Assembly (NCBI RefSeq): GCF_035609205.1
Contig: NZ_CP141184.1
Span: 434,001-498,000 of the forward strand
Direction: 5' to 3'
Length of the DNA stretch: 64,000 nt
Origin: Hymenobacter sp. GOD-10R
GTDB lineage: Bacteria; Bacteroidota; Bacteroidia; Cytophagales; Hymenobacteraceae
The position numbers were made by a program, and so were the translations under genes. The notes beneath the pieces are model-generated. The model made no database searches. It saw nothing but the letters and a program-made list of their open reading frames with translations, and was not told where the DNA came from. This document shows positions 19,162-28,002 of this stretch, in pieces; positions within the stretch are counted from its first letter, which is position 1, and every line of letters starts with the position of its first letter.

Positions 19162-20039
19162 GAACGACGCTGAATTTCCACCGAAGCGAGTCGCCGCAGT
19201 TTGATGTCAGCTCCCTGGCTAGATTTCGCCAACAATCGGGCAACCTCCGCGCCCAAGATGCGCAGCATTACACCGTGGTGCTGCTGGAAGGAGCAGGCCA
19301 ATCGACCACTCTGCCCCTGACGCAGGACCTAGGTCTTACGGAGCTATACTTTGTAGCGCCCGGCCAGCCAACCTGGCCTAACCTGCCCGAGTGGGCTGAA
19401 GGGCAAGTGCTGCAGTTCACCGATGCCTTTGCCTGCCTAACGGACCACGAACGGGAGTTGCTGCTATTCCAGCTATTCCACAACGCCAACGCCGAGGAAC
19501 CCGTGCAAGTGTCAGGCGAGCAAGCGGCCGAATTGGACTTTTTGCTTTCCAGCATGAAGCGACAGGCTGATGGCGCGTCGCTGTTGCGCGACGACTTGCT
19601 TCGTGCGTATCTCAAAACGCTGTTGCTCTACTGCACCCGTCTGCGCCAACAGCAGTTCGGAGTAGCTAGACCCCTAGTGCAGCTCGGGTTGTTTGGTCGT
19701 TTTCAGCAGCTGCTGGAAGGAAACTATACCAAGTGGAAATCGGTGGCCGAATACGCCGATCAGTTGCATGTGACGCCTAACCACCTCAGCGTGAGTGTGC
19801 GCAAGGAAACCGGTCGGCCTGCCAGTGACCATATCCGGAGCCGTATCGTGCTGGAAGCGCAACGCTTGGTGGCGCGCACCGATGCCTCCCTGAAGCAAGT
19901 CGCCTACCAGCTTGGCTTCGAGGATGTCGCGCATTTTAGCAAGCTCTTCAAGCGTTGCACTGGCGTCACGTTTTCTCACTTCAAGGAGCAAACCCGCACC
20001 CAATACCGCTTTCCCGCGCCCAACTTAATGGTGGCCTAG
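19158..20039 (+). CDS. AraC-family transcriptional regulator (second of a coupled pair)
   Basis: Second AraC protein (293 aa). The C-terminal domain is at about 195-285: WKSVAEYADQLHVTPNHLSVSVRKETGRPASDHI and SLKQVAYQLGFEDVAHFSKLFKRCTGVTFSHF. Its N-terminal domain is diverged from that of the first regulator. The ATG at 19158 is in ATGA overlap with the upstream stop and is preferred to an in-frame start at 19068 inside that gene. Only 15 bp separate it from the oxidoreductase at 20055, a likely target. Confidence 0.9.
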   Translation: MRTTLNFHRSESPQFDVSSLARFRQQSGNLRAQDAQHYTVVLLEGAGQSTTLPLTQDLGLTELYFVAPGQPTWPNLPEWAEGQVLQFTDAFACLTDHERELLLFQLFHNANAEEPVQVSGEQAAELDFLLSSMKRQADGASLLRDDLLRAYLKTLLLYCTRLRQQQFGVARPLVQLGLFGRFQQLLEGNYTKWKSVAEYADQLHVTPNHLSVSVRKETGRPASDHIRSRIVLEAQRLVARTDASLKQVAYQLGFEDVAHFSKLFKRCTGVTFSHFKEQTRTQYRFPAPNLMVA

Positions 20040-20054
20040 GTCACCCGGCCACGC

Positions 20055-21026
20055 ATGTATTCCGCTGCTTACCAACCCTTCATGCAAGCGTTTCAGCTTA
20101 CTGGTACCGCTGGCATCGATGACCTTCGCCCCATTGTGCTGCCCGTACCTAGCCCCGGCGCCGGACAAGTGCTGCTGCACGTGCACGCGCTCAGCCTCAA
20201 TCCCATCGATGTGCAAACTACATATGGTCGGGGCGTTTACGCAGCCTTGCAGCACCAAGAGCTACTAGTGCCGGGCTGGGACGTATCGGGTGTCGTGGTA
20301 GCGGTGGGGGAGGGAGTAGCCGAAGACCTGATTGGACAGGCCATGTTTGGCGTGGTGAACTTCCCGGCGCCCGGCGGCACGTATGCCGAATACGTGGTGG
20401 CGCCAGCGCGTGAGCTAACTTTGAAGCCGGTTAGCTTGAGCCATACAGAGGCCGCCGCGGCTGGATTGGCGGCCCTCACGGCCTGGCAAACCTTAACTAA
20501 CACCGCGCATTTGCAGCCCGGGCAGCGGATCCTTATTCATGCTGCCGCGGGTGGAGTGGGGCATTTTGCGGTGCAGCTGGCGAAAGAGCTAGGGGCGTAT
20601 GTGATAGGAACTTCCTCGGGGGCAAGCCGGGTGTTCGTGCTGTCCTTAGGTGCCGACGAGCACGTGGACTACACTCAGCAGCAAGTAGATGAGGTGATGG
20701 CGCCCGTCGATGTGGTGCTGGATACCCTAGGGGGCGACGCCAGCCGTCATTCGATACCCATTATTAAGGCGGGTGGAATGCTCATCAGTCTGCGCTCCGA
20801 TCTGTCGAATGACCTCGCTGCATTGGCCCTAGCGTATGGGGTGAGTCTTAAGCGTTTTCAGTTCGTGGCGTGTCCGGCCAATTTGCAGCAAGTGGCGGCG
20901 CGGCTTACCACCGGCGAGCTGCATGTGCATGTGGCGCGCACGTGGCCCTTCGCTCTCCTGCCAGAGGCCTTGCGGCAAGTCGCCAACAACCATGTACAGG
21001 GGAAAGTCTGCGTTACGCTGGAGTAA
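20055..21026 (+). CDS. NADP-dependent quinone-oxidoreductase-like MDR protein
   Basis: Medium-chain dehydrogenase/reductase (323 aa) of the zinc-free quinone reductase branch. GroES-like N-terminus with HALSLNPIDVQTTYG, PGWDVSGVVVAVGEGV and AGLAALTAWQTL, then a Rossmann loop ILIHAAAGGVGHFAVQLAKELGA. Zinc ligands are not seen. It probably reduces quinones or enones with NADPH. An alternative ATG at 20082 would shorten it by nine residues. It follows the two AraC genes closely and may be in their operon. Confidence 0.88.
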   Translation: MYSAAYQPFMQAFQLTGTAGIDDLRPIVLPVPSPGAGQVLLHVHALSLNPIDVQTTYGRGVYAALQHQELLVPGWDVSGVVVAVGEGVAEDLIGQAMFGVVNFPAPGGTYAEYVVAPARELTLKPVSLSHTEAAAAGLAALTAWQTLTNTAHLQPGQRILIHAAAGGVGHFAVQLAKELGAYVIGTSSGASRVFVLSLGADEHVDYTQQQVDEVMAPVDVVLDTLGGDASRHSIPIIKAGGMLISLRSDLSNDLAALALAYGVSLKRFQFVACPANLQQVAARLTTGELHVHVARTWPFALLPEALRQVANNHVQGKVCVTLE

Positions 21027-21287
21027 CTACTTACTTGCTTGTCTGATAGAAGCAGCTCCAGGCCAAAACGGCTCACCTTCAGTAATGGTCGTCTTATCTG
21101 GCACTAGGGAATTGTCGGCTGCGCCATATGCGTGTGCCGTAACCTGGCTGGCAGTAGCAACGCCTCGCCTTGGGCGTAGACGGTGGCATGTACCGTGGTG
21201 CAGTATAGCGGAGGTTGGGTATCTTACGGGGCGTTTCCGAGACGGCAAGCTGCCGTCGAAGAGTGTCACCTAAGCCGCGTAACGACC

Positions 21288-22679
21288 ATGAATCATTCCT
21301 TTGATGCACTGATAATTGGGGCTGGTCAGGCTGGCCCTTCGCTGGCCGGCCGGCTCACGGCGGCAGGCTGGACGGTCGGTTTCGTGGAGCGGAAAAACTT
21401 TGGCGGTACCTGCGTCAACACGGGCTGCACCCCGACCAAAGCGCTCATTGCCAGTGCCAAAGCGGCGCACACGCTACGCCAAGCTGCGGACTACGGTCTG
21501 CCATCAGCCAATGAATTCACGGTAGACCTAGCTCAGGTAATAGCACGCAAAGATTCCATCGTGGCCGCCTCGCGCGCCAGCTTGGAAAAGTGGCTCACAA
21601 ATATGCCCGGCTGCACTGTTTTCCGGGATACGGCCAAATTCCTGTCGCCTACTACTATGCAAGTGGGTGATGCGGTGCTGGAAGCCAAGCATATTTTTCT
21701 GAACGTAGGCGGCCGCCCGGCCATTCCGCCGCTGCCTGGTTTGGAGCAAGTAGCCTACCTAACCAGCAGCACCATCCTAGCATTGGAAGAACTGCCCACA
21801 CACCTGGTGGTGGTGGGAGCCGGCGCGGTTGGGCTGGAGTTTGCCCAGCTGTTTCGGCGGCTAGGCTCCCAGGTAACTATCGTGGAGCGCAGCCCGCGCT
21901 TACTCCCGCACGATGACGAGGACGTTGCCGCCGCGGTGGCTGATATCCTTACCAGTGAAGGTATTACGCTTCGCCTCGGGGCAGAGTGCATCAGTGTGGG
22001 GCTGGATGGTGGCCAGCCGGTAGTGCACGTTAGCTGCGAGGAAGATCCCGAGCCGAGCCGGGGCTCGCACCTACTGCTAGCCATGGGCCGCCAGCCCAAC
22101 ACCGATGATCTGCAGCTGGAAAAAGCTGGGCTGACAGCCGATGCCCGCGGCTACCTACCCGTAGATGAGGAGCTGCGCACCGCCGTGCCGGGCATTTGGG
22201 TGCTGGGCGACTGCAATGGCCGGGGCGCTTTCACGCACACGTCCTACAACGACTTCGAGATTGTGGCTGCCAACCTGCTCGACCATGAGCCACGCCGCGT
22301 GAGCGACCGGCTGCCAGTGTCAGCTATCTACCTCGACCCGCCCTTTGCTAAAGTAGGCCTGACGGAGGCGGAAGTACGTGCTGCCGGCACGCCCGCCCTG
22401 ATCGGTAAGCGGCCCATGACCAAAGTCGGCCGCGCCGTGGAGAAGGGCGAAACCAAAGGCTTCATGAAGGTGTTGGTGCACGCTGAAACCGATCAAATCC
22501 TAGGAGCAAGCATTGTAGGCACGGGCGGCGACGAAGCCATCCACTGCATCATCACGGCCATGTACGCCCGACAAACGGCCACTTTCATGCGCCACAATGT
22601 TTTCATTCACCCCACCGTCTCAGAGTTAATTCCGACCGTTTTTGGCGAGCTAAAGCCACTTGAACCCGCGGGGAAGTAG
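21288..22679 (+). CDS. FAD-containing pyridine nucleotide-disulfide oxidoreductase (mercuric-reductase-like)
   Basis: Flavoprotein (463 aa) of the lipoamide dehydrogenase/mercuric reductase family. FAD loop IIGAGQAGPSLAGRL at the start; redox-active disulfide GGTCVNTGCTPTKA at about 40-53; NAD loop VVVGAGAVGLEFAQLF; second FAD motif GIWVLGDCNGRGAFTH; and a dimerisation domain ending HNVFIHPTVSELIP. It lacks both an N-terminal metal-binding domain and the C-terminal cysteine pair of MerA, so mercury reduction is unlikely. The ATG at 21288 begins just before the FAD motif. Confidence 0.88.
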   Translation: MNHSFDALIIGAGQAGPSLAGRLTAAGWTVGFVERKNFGGTCVNTGCTPTKALIASAKAAHTLRQAADYGLPSANEFTVDLAQVIARKDSIVAASRASLEKWLTNMPGCTVFRDTAKFLSPTTMQVGDAVLEAKHIFLNVGGRPAIPPLPGLEQVAYLTSSTILALEELPTHLVVVGAGAVGLEFAQLFRRLGSQVTIVERSPRLLPHDDEDVAAAVADILTSEGITLRLGAECISVGLDGGQPVVHVSCEEDPEPSRGSHLLLAMGRQPNTDDLQLEKAGLTADARGYLPVDEELRTAVPGIWVLGDCNGRGAFTHTSYNDFEIVAANLLDHEPRRVSDRLPVSAIYLDPPFAKVGLTEAEVRAAGTPALIGKRPMTKVGRAVEKGETKGFMKVLVHAETDQILGASIVGTGGDEAIHCIITAMYARQTATFMRHNVFIHPTVSELIPTVFGELKPLEPAGK

Positions 22680-22738
22680 TTTTTATAGAGGGCAGCACTT
22701 GTACTGTAGCCTTGCTAAAGCACCTAGGGCGGTGGCGA

Positions 22739-23494
22739 TTAGCTCTGCGCCGTGGGCCGGATAACTATCTCGCCTACATCTACGTCGGCTGGCTGCTCGA
22801 TGGCGTAGGCAATGGCGCGAGCAATGGCCTCCGGTGCTATGCCTAGCTGGTCGCGCATGGTCAAGATCTGCGCCTTCATTTCCGGGTTAGTCATGGAGTC
22901 GGCGAAATCGGTATGCACCACACCTGGCGAAACGATGGTCACCCGCAGCTTTTCGCCAGCTTCCTGACGCAACCCCTCCGAGATGGCGCGCACCGCGAAT
23001 TTCGTCCCGGCATATACGGCCATGGTCGGCACGATGCGGTGTCCAGCCGTCGAGGCCACGTTGACGAAATGCCCGAAACCTTGCTGCCGGAAGACAGGCA
23101 GCGCGGCTGCAATGCCGTAGAGCAGCCCTTTGATGTTGACGTCAATCATGTCGTCCCAGTCCTCAACACGCAGTTCTTCGAGCAGGGAAATTGGGCCGAT
23201 GCCTGCATTATTGATGAGGACGTCCAGTTTTCCATATCGCTCGCCGGCCAACTGAATGAGGGCGCCGACGTCGTCGCGCCGCTTGACGTCGGTTTGGGCG
23301 TAAGCAACTTGTCCTCCGGCTGCGGCAATTCGTTCAGCCAACGCGGCTAGCCGTTCCAAGCGGCGGGCGCCTAGCACAACCGTGGCACCCTGCCTGGCTA
23401 GCAATAAGGCCGTTGCTTCCCCGATTCCGCTGCTCGCTCCCGTAATGGCGACGACTTTACCCGCTAGGTTGTTCTGTTGTGCGTTGTCTTTCAT
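22739..23494 (-). CDS. SDR-family oxidoreductase (YdfG-like)
   Basis: Classical short-chain dehydrogenase (251 aa): TGASSGIGEA cofactor loop, NNAGIGP, catalytic serine in NVASTAGHR and YAGTKFA (YxxxK). The segment RVTIVSPGVVHTDF is typical of the clavulanate/serine dehydrogenase-like group. Substrate unknown. It stands opposite the flavoprotein gene, with the AraC gene at 23572 transcribed in the same direction just upstream. Confidence 0.92.
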   Translation of the reverse strand: MKDNAQQNNLAGKVVAITGASSGIGEATALLLARQGATVVLGARRLERLAALAERIAAAGGQVAYAQTDVKRRDDVGALIQLAGERYGKLDVLINNAGIGPISLLEELRVEDWDDMIDVNIKGLLYGIAAALPVFRQQGFGHFVNVASTAGHRIVPTMAVYAGTKFAVRAISEGLRQEAGEKLRVTIVSPGVVHTDFADSMTNPEMKAQILTMRDQLGIAPEAIARAIAYAIEQPADVDVGEIVIRPTAQS

Positions 23495-23571
23495 GGTGCT
23501 CTGTTGTTAAGATGAGTACCACAAAGGTCGCGGCCGAGGCTAGGTCCAAAGTATGCGAATCAATCCAAAAG

Positions 23572-24474
23572 CTATGAAAGCGACACCAGTTGTTTTCGGT
23601 AGGCGTGGGGTGGTTGCCCGGTTTGCTTTTTGAAGAATGCGTTGAAATTGGAGGTGTGCTCGAAGCCTAGGCAGTGGCTGATTTCGGCCAAACTCCAGTT
23701 GCTGTGACGCAACAGCGATTTTGCTTCCGCTACCATCTTCTCAGCAATATGCTCGCTCGTGGTTTTGCCGGTTTGGTCTTTCAGCGCCTTGTTCAAGTGG
23801 TTGGTATGAACGGCCAACTGCCGGGCAAATTCATTCGCATTTTTGAGGAGCACCGGGTGCTGAGGCGAGGCCAAGGGAAACTGCTGATCCAGCAGGTCTA
23901 AGAAGAGCGCACTAATGCGGGCGGCCGAGGTGCCCAGCTGATAAACCGGCGTCTCGGGTGCTAGCTTAAGCGCTTCGTGGAGTATGAGTTGCACGTAGTT
24001 GCGCAGCAAGTCGTACTTGTGGGCGTAAGAGGACTGCATCTCCGTCAGCACCTCTTCGAACAGAAACCCCAATCGGTGAACTACTTCCGTGGGCGGAAAT
24101 AGCACCGGTGTCCCACCAACCCGAAACAACGGCGAATTGGCTACACTAGCAGTTTTGAGCTGCTGCGTGATAAATTCTTCCGTGAACAGGCAAGCGTAGC
24201 CGGTTTCGCGACCGGCCGTGCGCTCCCAGGAGTAAGGAATCAAGGGGTTAACAAATACCAGGGCCGCCGCTTGCACCTCGACCTGCCGGTCGGCATACGA
24301 CAGGATGCCTTGGGCATTGTTCAGCAGCTTTATCTTGTAGAAGTCGCGCCGAATGTGGGGAAAGGAAACGGGGGTAGCCACATCCTCAATCCGGTACGTC
24401 GTGACCTGCCCGGCCACAGGTCGTCCCCGCCCGTAGCGCTGGTAGTATTCGGTGAGACTTTCTCGTGCTGACAT
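23572..24474 (-). CDS. AraC-family transcriptional regulator
   Basis: Regulator of 300 aa. N-terminal cupin-like region (RRDFYKIKLLNNAQGILSYADRQ...ALVFVNPLIPYSWE) and C-terminal AraC domain at about 210-297 (NEFARQLAVHTNHLNKALKDQTGKTTSEHI, SLAEISHCLGFEHTSNFNAFFKKQTGQPPHAYRK). It is upstream of the SDR gene on the same strand and a plausible controller of it and of the OYE gene. Third AraC regulator within 6 kb. Confidence 0.92.
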   Translation of the reverse strand: MSARESLTEYYQRYGRGRPVAGQVTTYRIEDVATPVSFPHIRRDFYKIKLLNNAQGILSYADRQVEVQAAALVFVNPLIPYSWERTAGRETGYACLFTEEFITQQLKTASVANSPLFRVGGTPVLFPPTEVVHRLGFLFEEVLTEMQSSYAHKYDLLRNYVQLILHEALKLAPETPVYQLGTSAARISALFLDLLDQQFPLASPQHPVLLKNANEFARQLAVHTNHLNKALKDQTGKTTSEHIAEKMVAEAKSLLRHSNWSLAEISHCLGFEHTSNFNAFFKKQTGQPPHAYRKQLVSLS

Positions 24475-24619
24475 CTGGCAAAGTTATGCCATTCAAGCAA
24501 CAGCTCAAGCAATTCAGCTAGAAGAACTGTAGGAAGATAGTCCGTCGTACCAACCCGCAACGGCTGCACCTAGGCTAGGCGCCCTGACTCACCCGAGCCT
24601 CGTGCACGAAGACCTTTGC

Positions 24620-25702
24620 CTAGCGGTTTAGCCCTGGAAAAGCCCGCAAATAAGGCACGGGTGCGGACGCTTCGAGGTGCAAGTCCTGCGCTGCGCGCAA
24701 CGGAAAATACGGGTCGCGGAGTAGCTCACGGGCCAGTAATACCAAGTCGGCTTGCCCACTGGTGATGAGCGTGTTGGCCTGCTCCGGTGTGGTGATCAGG
24801 CCCACGGCTCCCGTCAGAATACCCGTGTCCGCTTTGATCCGCTCGGCGTATGGGACTTGGTATAGCGGCACCACTTTGGCCTTATCGGGCATGCCAAACC
24901 CGCCAGCCGAAGCCGTGACAACATCCACGCCGTGCTGCTGCAACACGGCCGTCAGCCGTACTGAATCGGCTAGGTGCCAGGCATGCTCTTCTTCCGAGAA
25001 ATCGACGGCCGACAGGCGGACCAGCAGGGGCATTCCCGCCGGAATAACGGCCCGGATGGCATCTACTGTTTCCACCAACAGGCGAATCCGGTTTTCAAAG
25101 CTGCCCCCGTATTCGTCGTGCCGGTGGTTGGCCAGGGCCGAATAGAATTGGTGAAACAGGTAGCCGTGCCCCGCGTGTAATTCAATTGCATCGAAGCCCG
25201 CCGCTACGGCCCGTTGCGCCCCGACGGCAAAGTCGGCAACTAGCGTTTGAATTTCTGCTACTGTGAGGGCCTCCGCAGTATGCTGCTTATCCAGCGACAC
25301 GGCAGAGGCGCTCTTTGTTATCCAGCCGCCTTCGGCGGGCGAGATGTAGTGAAAGCCCGCGGCCGGGTGTGCGTGGCTGCCTTTACCGCCCGTGTGCCAG
25401 AGCTGCACGGCAATTTTGGCGCCTTGCGCTTGCACAAACTGCACAATGGGACGCCAAGCGGCCACCTGCGCCTCATTCCACAGCCCTGTGTCGAAAAGCG
25501 TGTTACGTCCTTGCGGCGTCACGGCCGTGGCCTCCGTGATGATCAAGCCCACACCACCCACCGCGCGGCTACCTAGGTGCACCAAGTGCCAAGGGCCAAC
25601 CAAGCCGTCGGGACTGCTGTACTGCTGCATAGGCGACATCACCAGCCGGTTTTTCAGGCGTACCTCGCGGATTAGCAGGGGTGAAAACAAGTTCGTTTCC
25701 AT
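24620..25702 (-). CDS. Old-yellow-enzyme family NADH:flavin oxidoreductase (YqjM-like)
   Basis: FMN-dependent ene-reductase homologue (360 aa), (beta/alpha)8 barrel. It matches YqjM in order: LKNRLVMSPM, GLIITEATAVTPQGR, IAVQLWHTGGKG, IELHAGHGYLFHQFYSALANHRHDEYGGSFENR, LVRLSAVDF, TGAVGLI and ADLVLLARELLRDPYF. Where YqjM has the redox-tuning cysteine (SPMCMYS), this protein has SPMQQYS. It likely reduces activated C=C bonds such as enones or maleimides with NAD(P)H, fitting the neighbouring quinone-reductase and SDR genes. Confidence 0.93.
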   Translation of the reverse strand: METNLFSPLLIREVRLKNRLVMSPMQQYSSPDGLVGPWHLVHLGSRAVGGVGLIITEATAVTPQGRNTLFDTGLWNEAQVAAWRPIVQFVQAQGAKIAVQLWHTGGKGSHAHPAAGFHYISPAEGGWITKSASAVSLDKQHTAEALTVAEIQTLVADFAVGAQRAVAAGFDAIELHAGHGYLFHQFYSALANHRHDEYGGSFENRIRLLVETVDAIRAVIPAGMPLLVRLSAVDFSEEEHAWHLADSVRLTAVLQQHGVDVVTASAGGFGMPDKAKVVPLYQVPYAERIKADTGILTGAVGLITTPEQANTLITSGQADLVLLARELLRDPYFPLRAAQDLHLEASAPVPYLRAFPGLNR

Positions 25703-26272
25703 CAGGGTAGAGCTTCGTTGATTATGGGGAGCAGTGTGGCGGAGTCGGGCGCCTGCCTAGCTTGCTGGTGCTATCCTAGGCTACAGCAATCTCTTTCCGC
25801 TGCTACGCTTAGTCTAGCTTAGCGAGAAAAGAGGGCGCTCAGCCGTAACTGTTAGCGCAAAAGTCTTGGTGCTAGTGGTGTGGTTCCATAGCTGAATTCT
25901 GCATTCGGAGGTATATTTTATCGATCAGCCGTGCTCTCGACCTCCGCTAGCTACCTCTTTGTTTTGCTGATCCGCTGCTGAGCACCCTGGCGCCCTGCAT
26001 TTGCGTCAGCCCGTTAGCACACACAGGCTGCTGGTATTGAGTAGGATAGCTGCCCGCAGCAAACAAAGTTGCGCTCCCCGGTCTTGTTCACGACTAATAC
26101 CTAGGTAAGTGAAAGCAGTTGCGGGGTACACTTTTGCACGAGGTGCACGCTGGTTCAGCTATAAAATCTACCTCTGATTGCAGGATTTAACCATCGTGAG
26201 AGCGTGGCGTAAACGCGTTCTTTGTCCTTTGCCTGGCAAGGTTCCTTGGTTAGGCTTTTTTACAGTGGTTGT
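25703..26272. other. 570-bp intergenic region without a supported gene
   Basis: The gap between the divergent OYE and esterase genes holds no convincing ORF, RNA or strong hairpin. Both genes must start their transcripts here, but no TAnnTTTG promoter element was found by eye. Confidence 0.5.
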
Positions 26273-26893
26273 ATGCACCAAGAACCCATTCGCACCGCCG
26301 GGCAGCCGCTTAGCGGTGCTTCCAAAGCCCTGATTATGCTGCACGGCCGGGGCGGCAGCGCCGCCGATATCCTGTCGTTAGGCCGACACCTGCACGTGAG
26401 CTCCTATGCTCTGCTAGCTCCGCAGGCTAGCCAAAGCACGTGGTATCCGCAGTCTTTTCTGGCGCCGCCGGCCCAAAACGAGCCGTGGCTTTCAGATGCG
26501 CTGGCCGCCGTGAGCAAGGCCGTGACGGAAGCCGAGCGCCACGGCATCAGCAAAGAAAATATCTACTTTATGGGCTTCTCCCAAGGGGCTTGCCTCACGC
26601 TAGAATACGTGGCCCGCAATGCCGCACGCTACGGTGGCGTGGCTGCTTTCACGGGTGGCCTCATCGGCAATCAGGTAGTTGAGGCCAACTATGCCGGCGA
26701 TTTCGGGGGCACGCCCATTTTCATCGGCAGCAGCGACCCCGATTTTCACGTGCCGGTTGAACGCGTACGTGTCTCCACGGCGCTGTTCACCAGGCTAGGT
26801 GCGCAGGTGACGGAGAAGATCTACCCGAACATGGGTCACACCATCACGCAAGAAGAAATAGACTTGGCTAACCAGCTGATATTTACAAGCTAG
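26273..26893 (+). CDS. Phospholipase/carboxylesterase-type alpha/beta hydrolase
   Basis: Small esterase (206 aa). Oxyanion region ALIMLHGRGGSAAD, nucleophile elbow GFSQGA, acid in FIGSSDPDFHV and catalytic histidine in PNMGHTI match the phospholipase/carboxylesterase family. The ATG at 26273 removes an upstream stretch with no similarity to the fold. It sits 85 bp before a ring-cleaving dioxygenase; in Firmicutes the hydrolase MhqD and dioxygenase MhqO/MhqA work together on quinones, so a similar partnership is inferred. Confidence 0.88.
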   Translation: MHQEPIRTAGQPLSGASKALIMLHGRGGSAADILSLGRHLHVSSYALLAPQASQSTWYPQSFLAPPAQNEPWLSDALAAVSKAVTEAERHGISKENIYFMGFSQGACLTLEYVARNAARYGGVAAFTGGLIGNQVVEANYAGDFGGTPIFIGSSDPDFHVPVERVRVSTALFTRLGAQVTEKIYPNMGHTITQEEIDLANQLIFTS

Positions 26894-26978
26894 GTGCTAA
26901 CTGCTGGTCGCTAACGGGCAACCAACAGCTTACCTAGCTTTCTTTCCTCCTCTCTCGATTCTCATTCACCCTTTCCCT

Positions 26979-27914
26979 ATGGAACCTCGCATCTTAGGCC
27001 TGCACCACGTAACGGCTATTGCTGGCAATGCTAAGCGCAACTACGATTTCTACACCAACGTGCTCGGTTTGCGCTTCGTGAAGAAGACCGTCAACTTCGA
27101 CGACCCCGGCACCTACCATTTTTACTTTGGCGACGAAACCGGCTCAGCGGGCACCATCCTCACGTTTTTTCCGTGGGAACATATCACGCCTGGCCGTCGC
27201 GGTATTGGGCAGGCGACCGAAGTAGGCTATTCTGTCCCGGCTGGTAGCTTCGATTTTTGGATGAAGCGCTTCGAGCAGCACGGCGTGACTTACAACAAGC
27301 CAAGTGAGAAATTCGGGGAGCAGTACCTCACGTTCCTAGACCCCGATGGCTTAAAGCTAGAACTCATCGTGTCGAAAACAGAGGACACGCGCAAGCCCTG
27401 GACGACCGCCGAAGTAGGCGCCGATGTCGCTACGAAAGGCTTTCACACGGTCACGCTCACACTAGCGAGCATCAAAGCCACGGCTGAAATTCTGACCGAA
27501 GTGTTCGGCTACACGCTGCTGGAAAGCCACGTAAACCGCTACCGCTACGTGACCGATACGGTACAGGGCGCCGCCTATATCGACCTGGTGGAAGTGCCCG
27601 GCGAAGCCCGCAGCGTAACGGCCGGCGGCTCCGTACACCACATCGCCTTCCGCGTGAAAGATGACGAAGCCGAACTCTACTTCCGCAAGAAGCTAATCGA
27701 GAGAGGCTTGCAGCCCACGCCCCAGATCGACCGTGACTATTTTCACTCTGTGTACTTCCGCGAGCCGGGCGGCGTGCTTTTCGAAATTGCCACCGAAAAC
27801 CCCGGCTTCACCGTGGATGAACCACTTGCCGAGCTAGGTACGAACCTCATGTTGCCCAAGCAGCACGAGCGCCTACGCTCCCGCCTAGAAGCGAGCCTGC
27901 CGCCGATTGGGTAG
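26979..27914 (+). CDS. Ring-cleaving dioxygenase, glyoxalase fold (MhqO-like)
   Basis: Protein of 311 aa with two vicinal-oxygen-chelate modules. It begins LGLHHVTAIAGNAKRNYDFYTNVLGLRFVKKTVNFDDP, the signature of the MhqO/MhqA hydroquinone dioxygenase group; candidate metal ligands are H in LHHVT, H in VHHIAF and E in GVLFEIATE. Predicted to open hydroquinone or catechol rings using Fe(II). Probably one operon with the esterase. Confidence 0.9.
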   Translation: MEPRILGLHHVTAIAGNAKRNYDFYTNVLGLRFVKKTVNFDDPGTYHFYFGDETGSAGTILTFFPWEHITPGRRGIGQATEVGYSVPAGSFDFWMKRFEQHGVTYNKPSEKFGEQYLTFLDPDGLKLELIVSKTEDTRKPWTTAEVGADVATKGFHTVTLTLASIKATAEILTEVFGYTLLESHVNRYRYVTDTVQGAAYIDLVEVPGEARSVTAGGSVHHIAFRVKDDEAELYFRKKLIERGLQPTPQIDRDYFHSVYFREPGGVLFEIATENPGFTVDEPLAELGTNLMLPKQHERLRSRLEASLPPIG

Positions 27915-27937
27915 GTTAGTTTCGTAAGGGTAAAATC

Positions 27938-27976
27938 AAGAACGTCCTGCGGAGCCTAGCTCCGCAGGACGTTCTT
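27938..27976. terminator. Bidirectional terminator
   Basis: A perfect 18-bp stem (aagaacgtcctgcggagc / gctccgcaggacgttctt) with a 3-nt loop lies between the dioxygenase stop and the convergent lipoprotein gene stop at 28003. Confidence 0.9.
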
Positions 27977-28002
27977 GTTAGTATCCGTTTTAAAGCTGCT
28001 TA

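Noticed and set aside
21288-22679. Mercuric reductase (merA)
   Set aside because: It has neither the N-terminal heavy-metal domain nor the C-terminal cysteine pair, and no mer genes are nearby.
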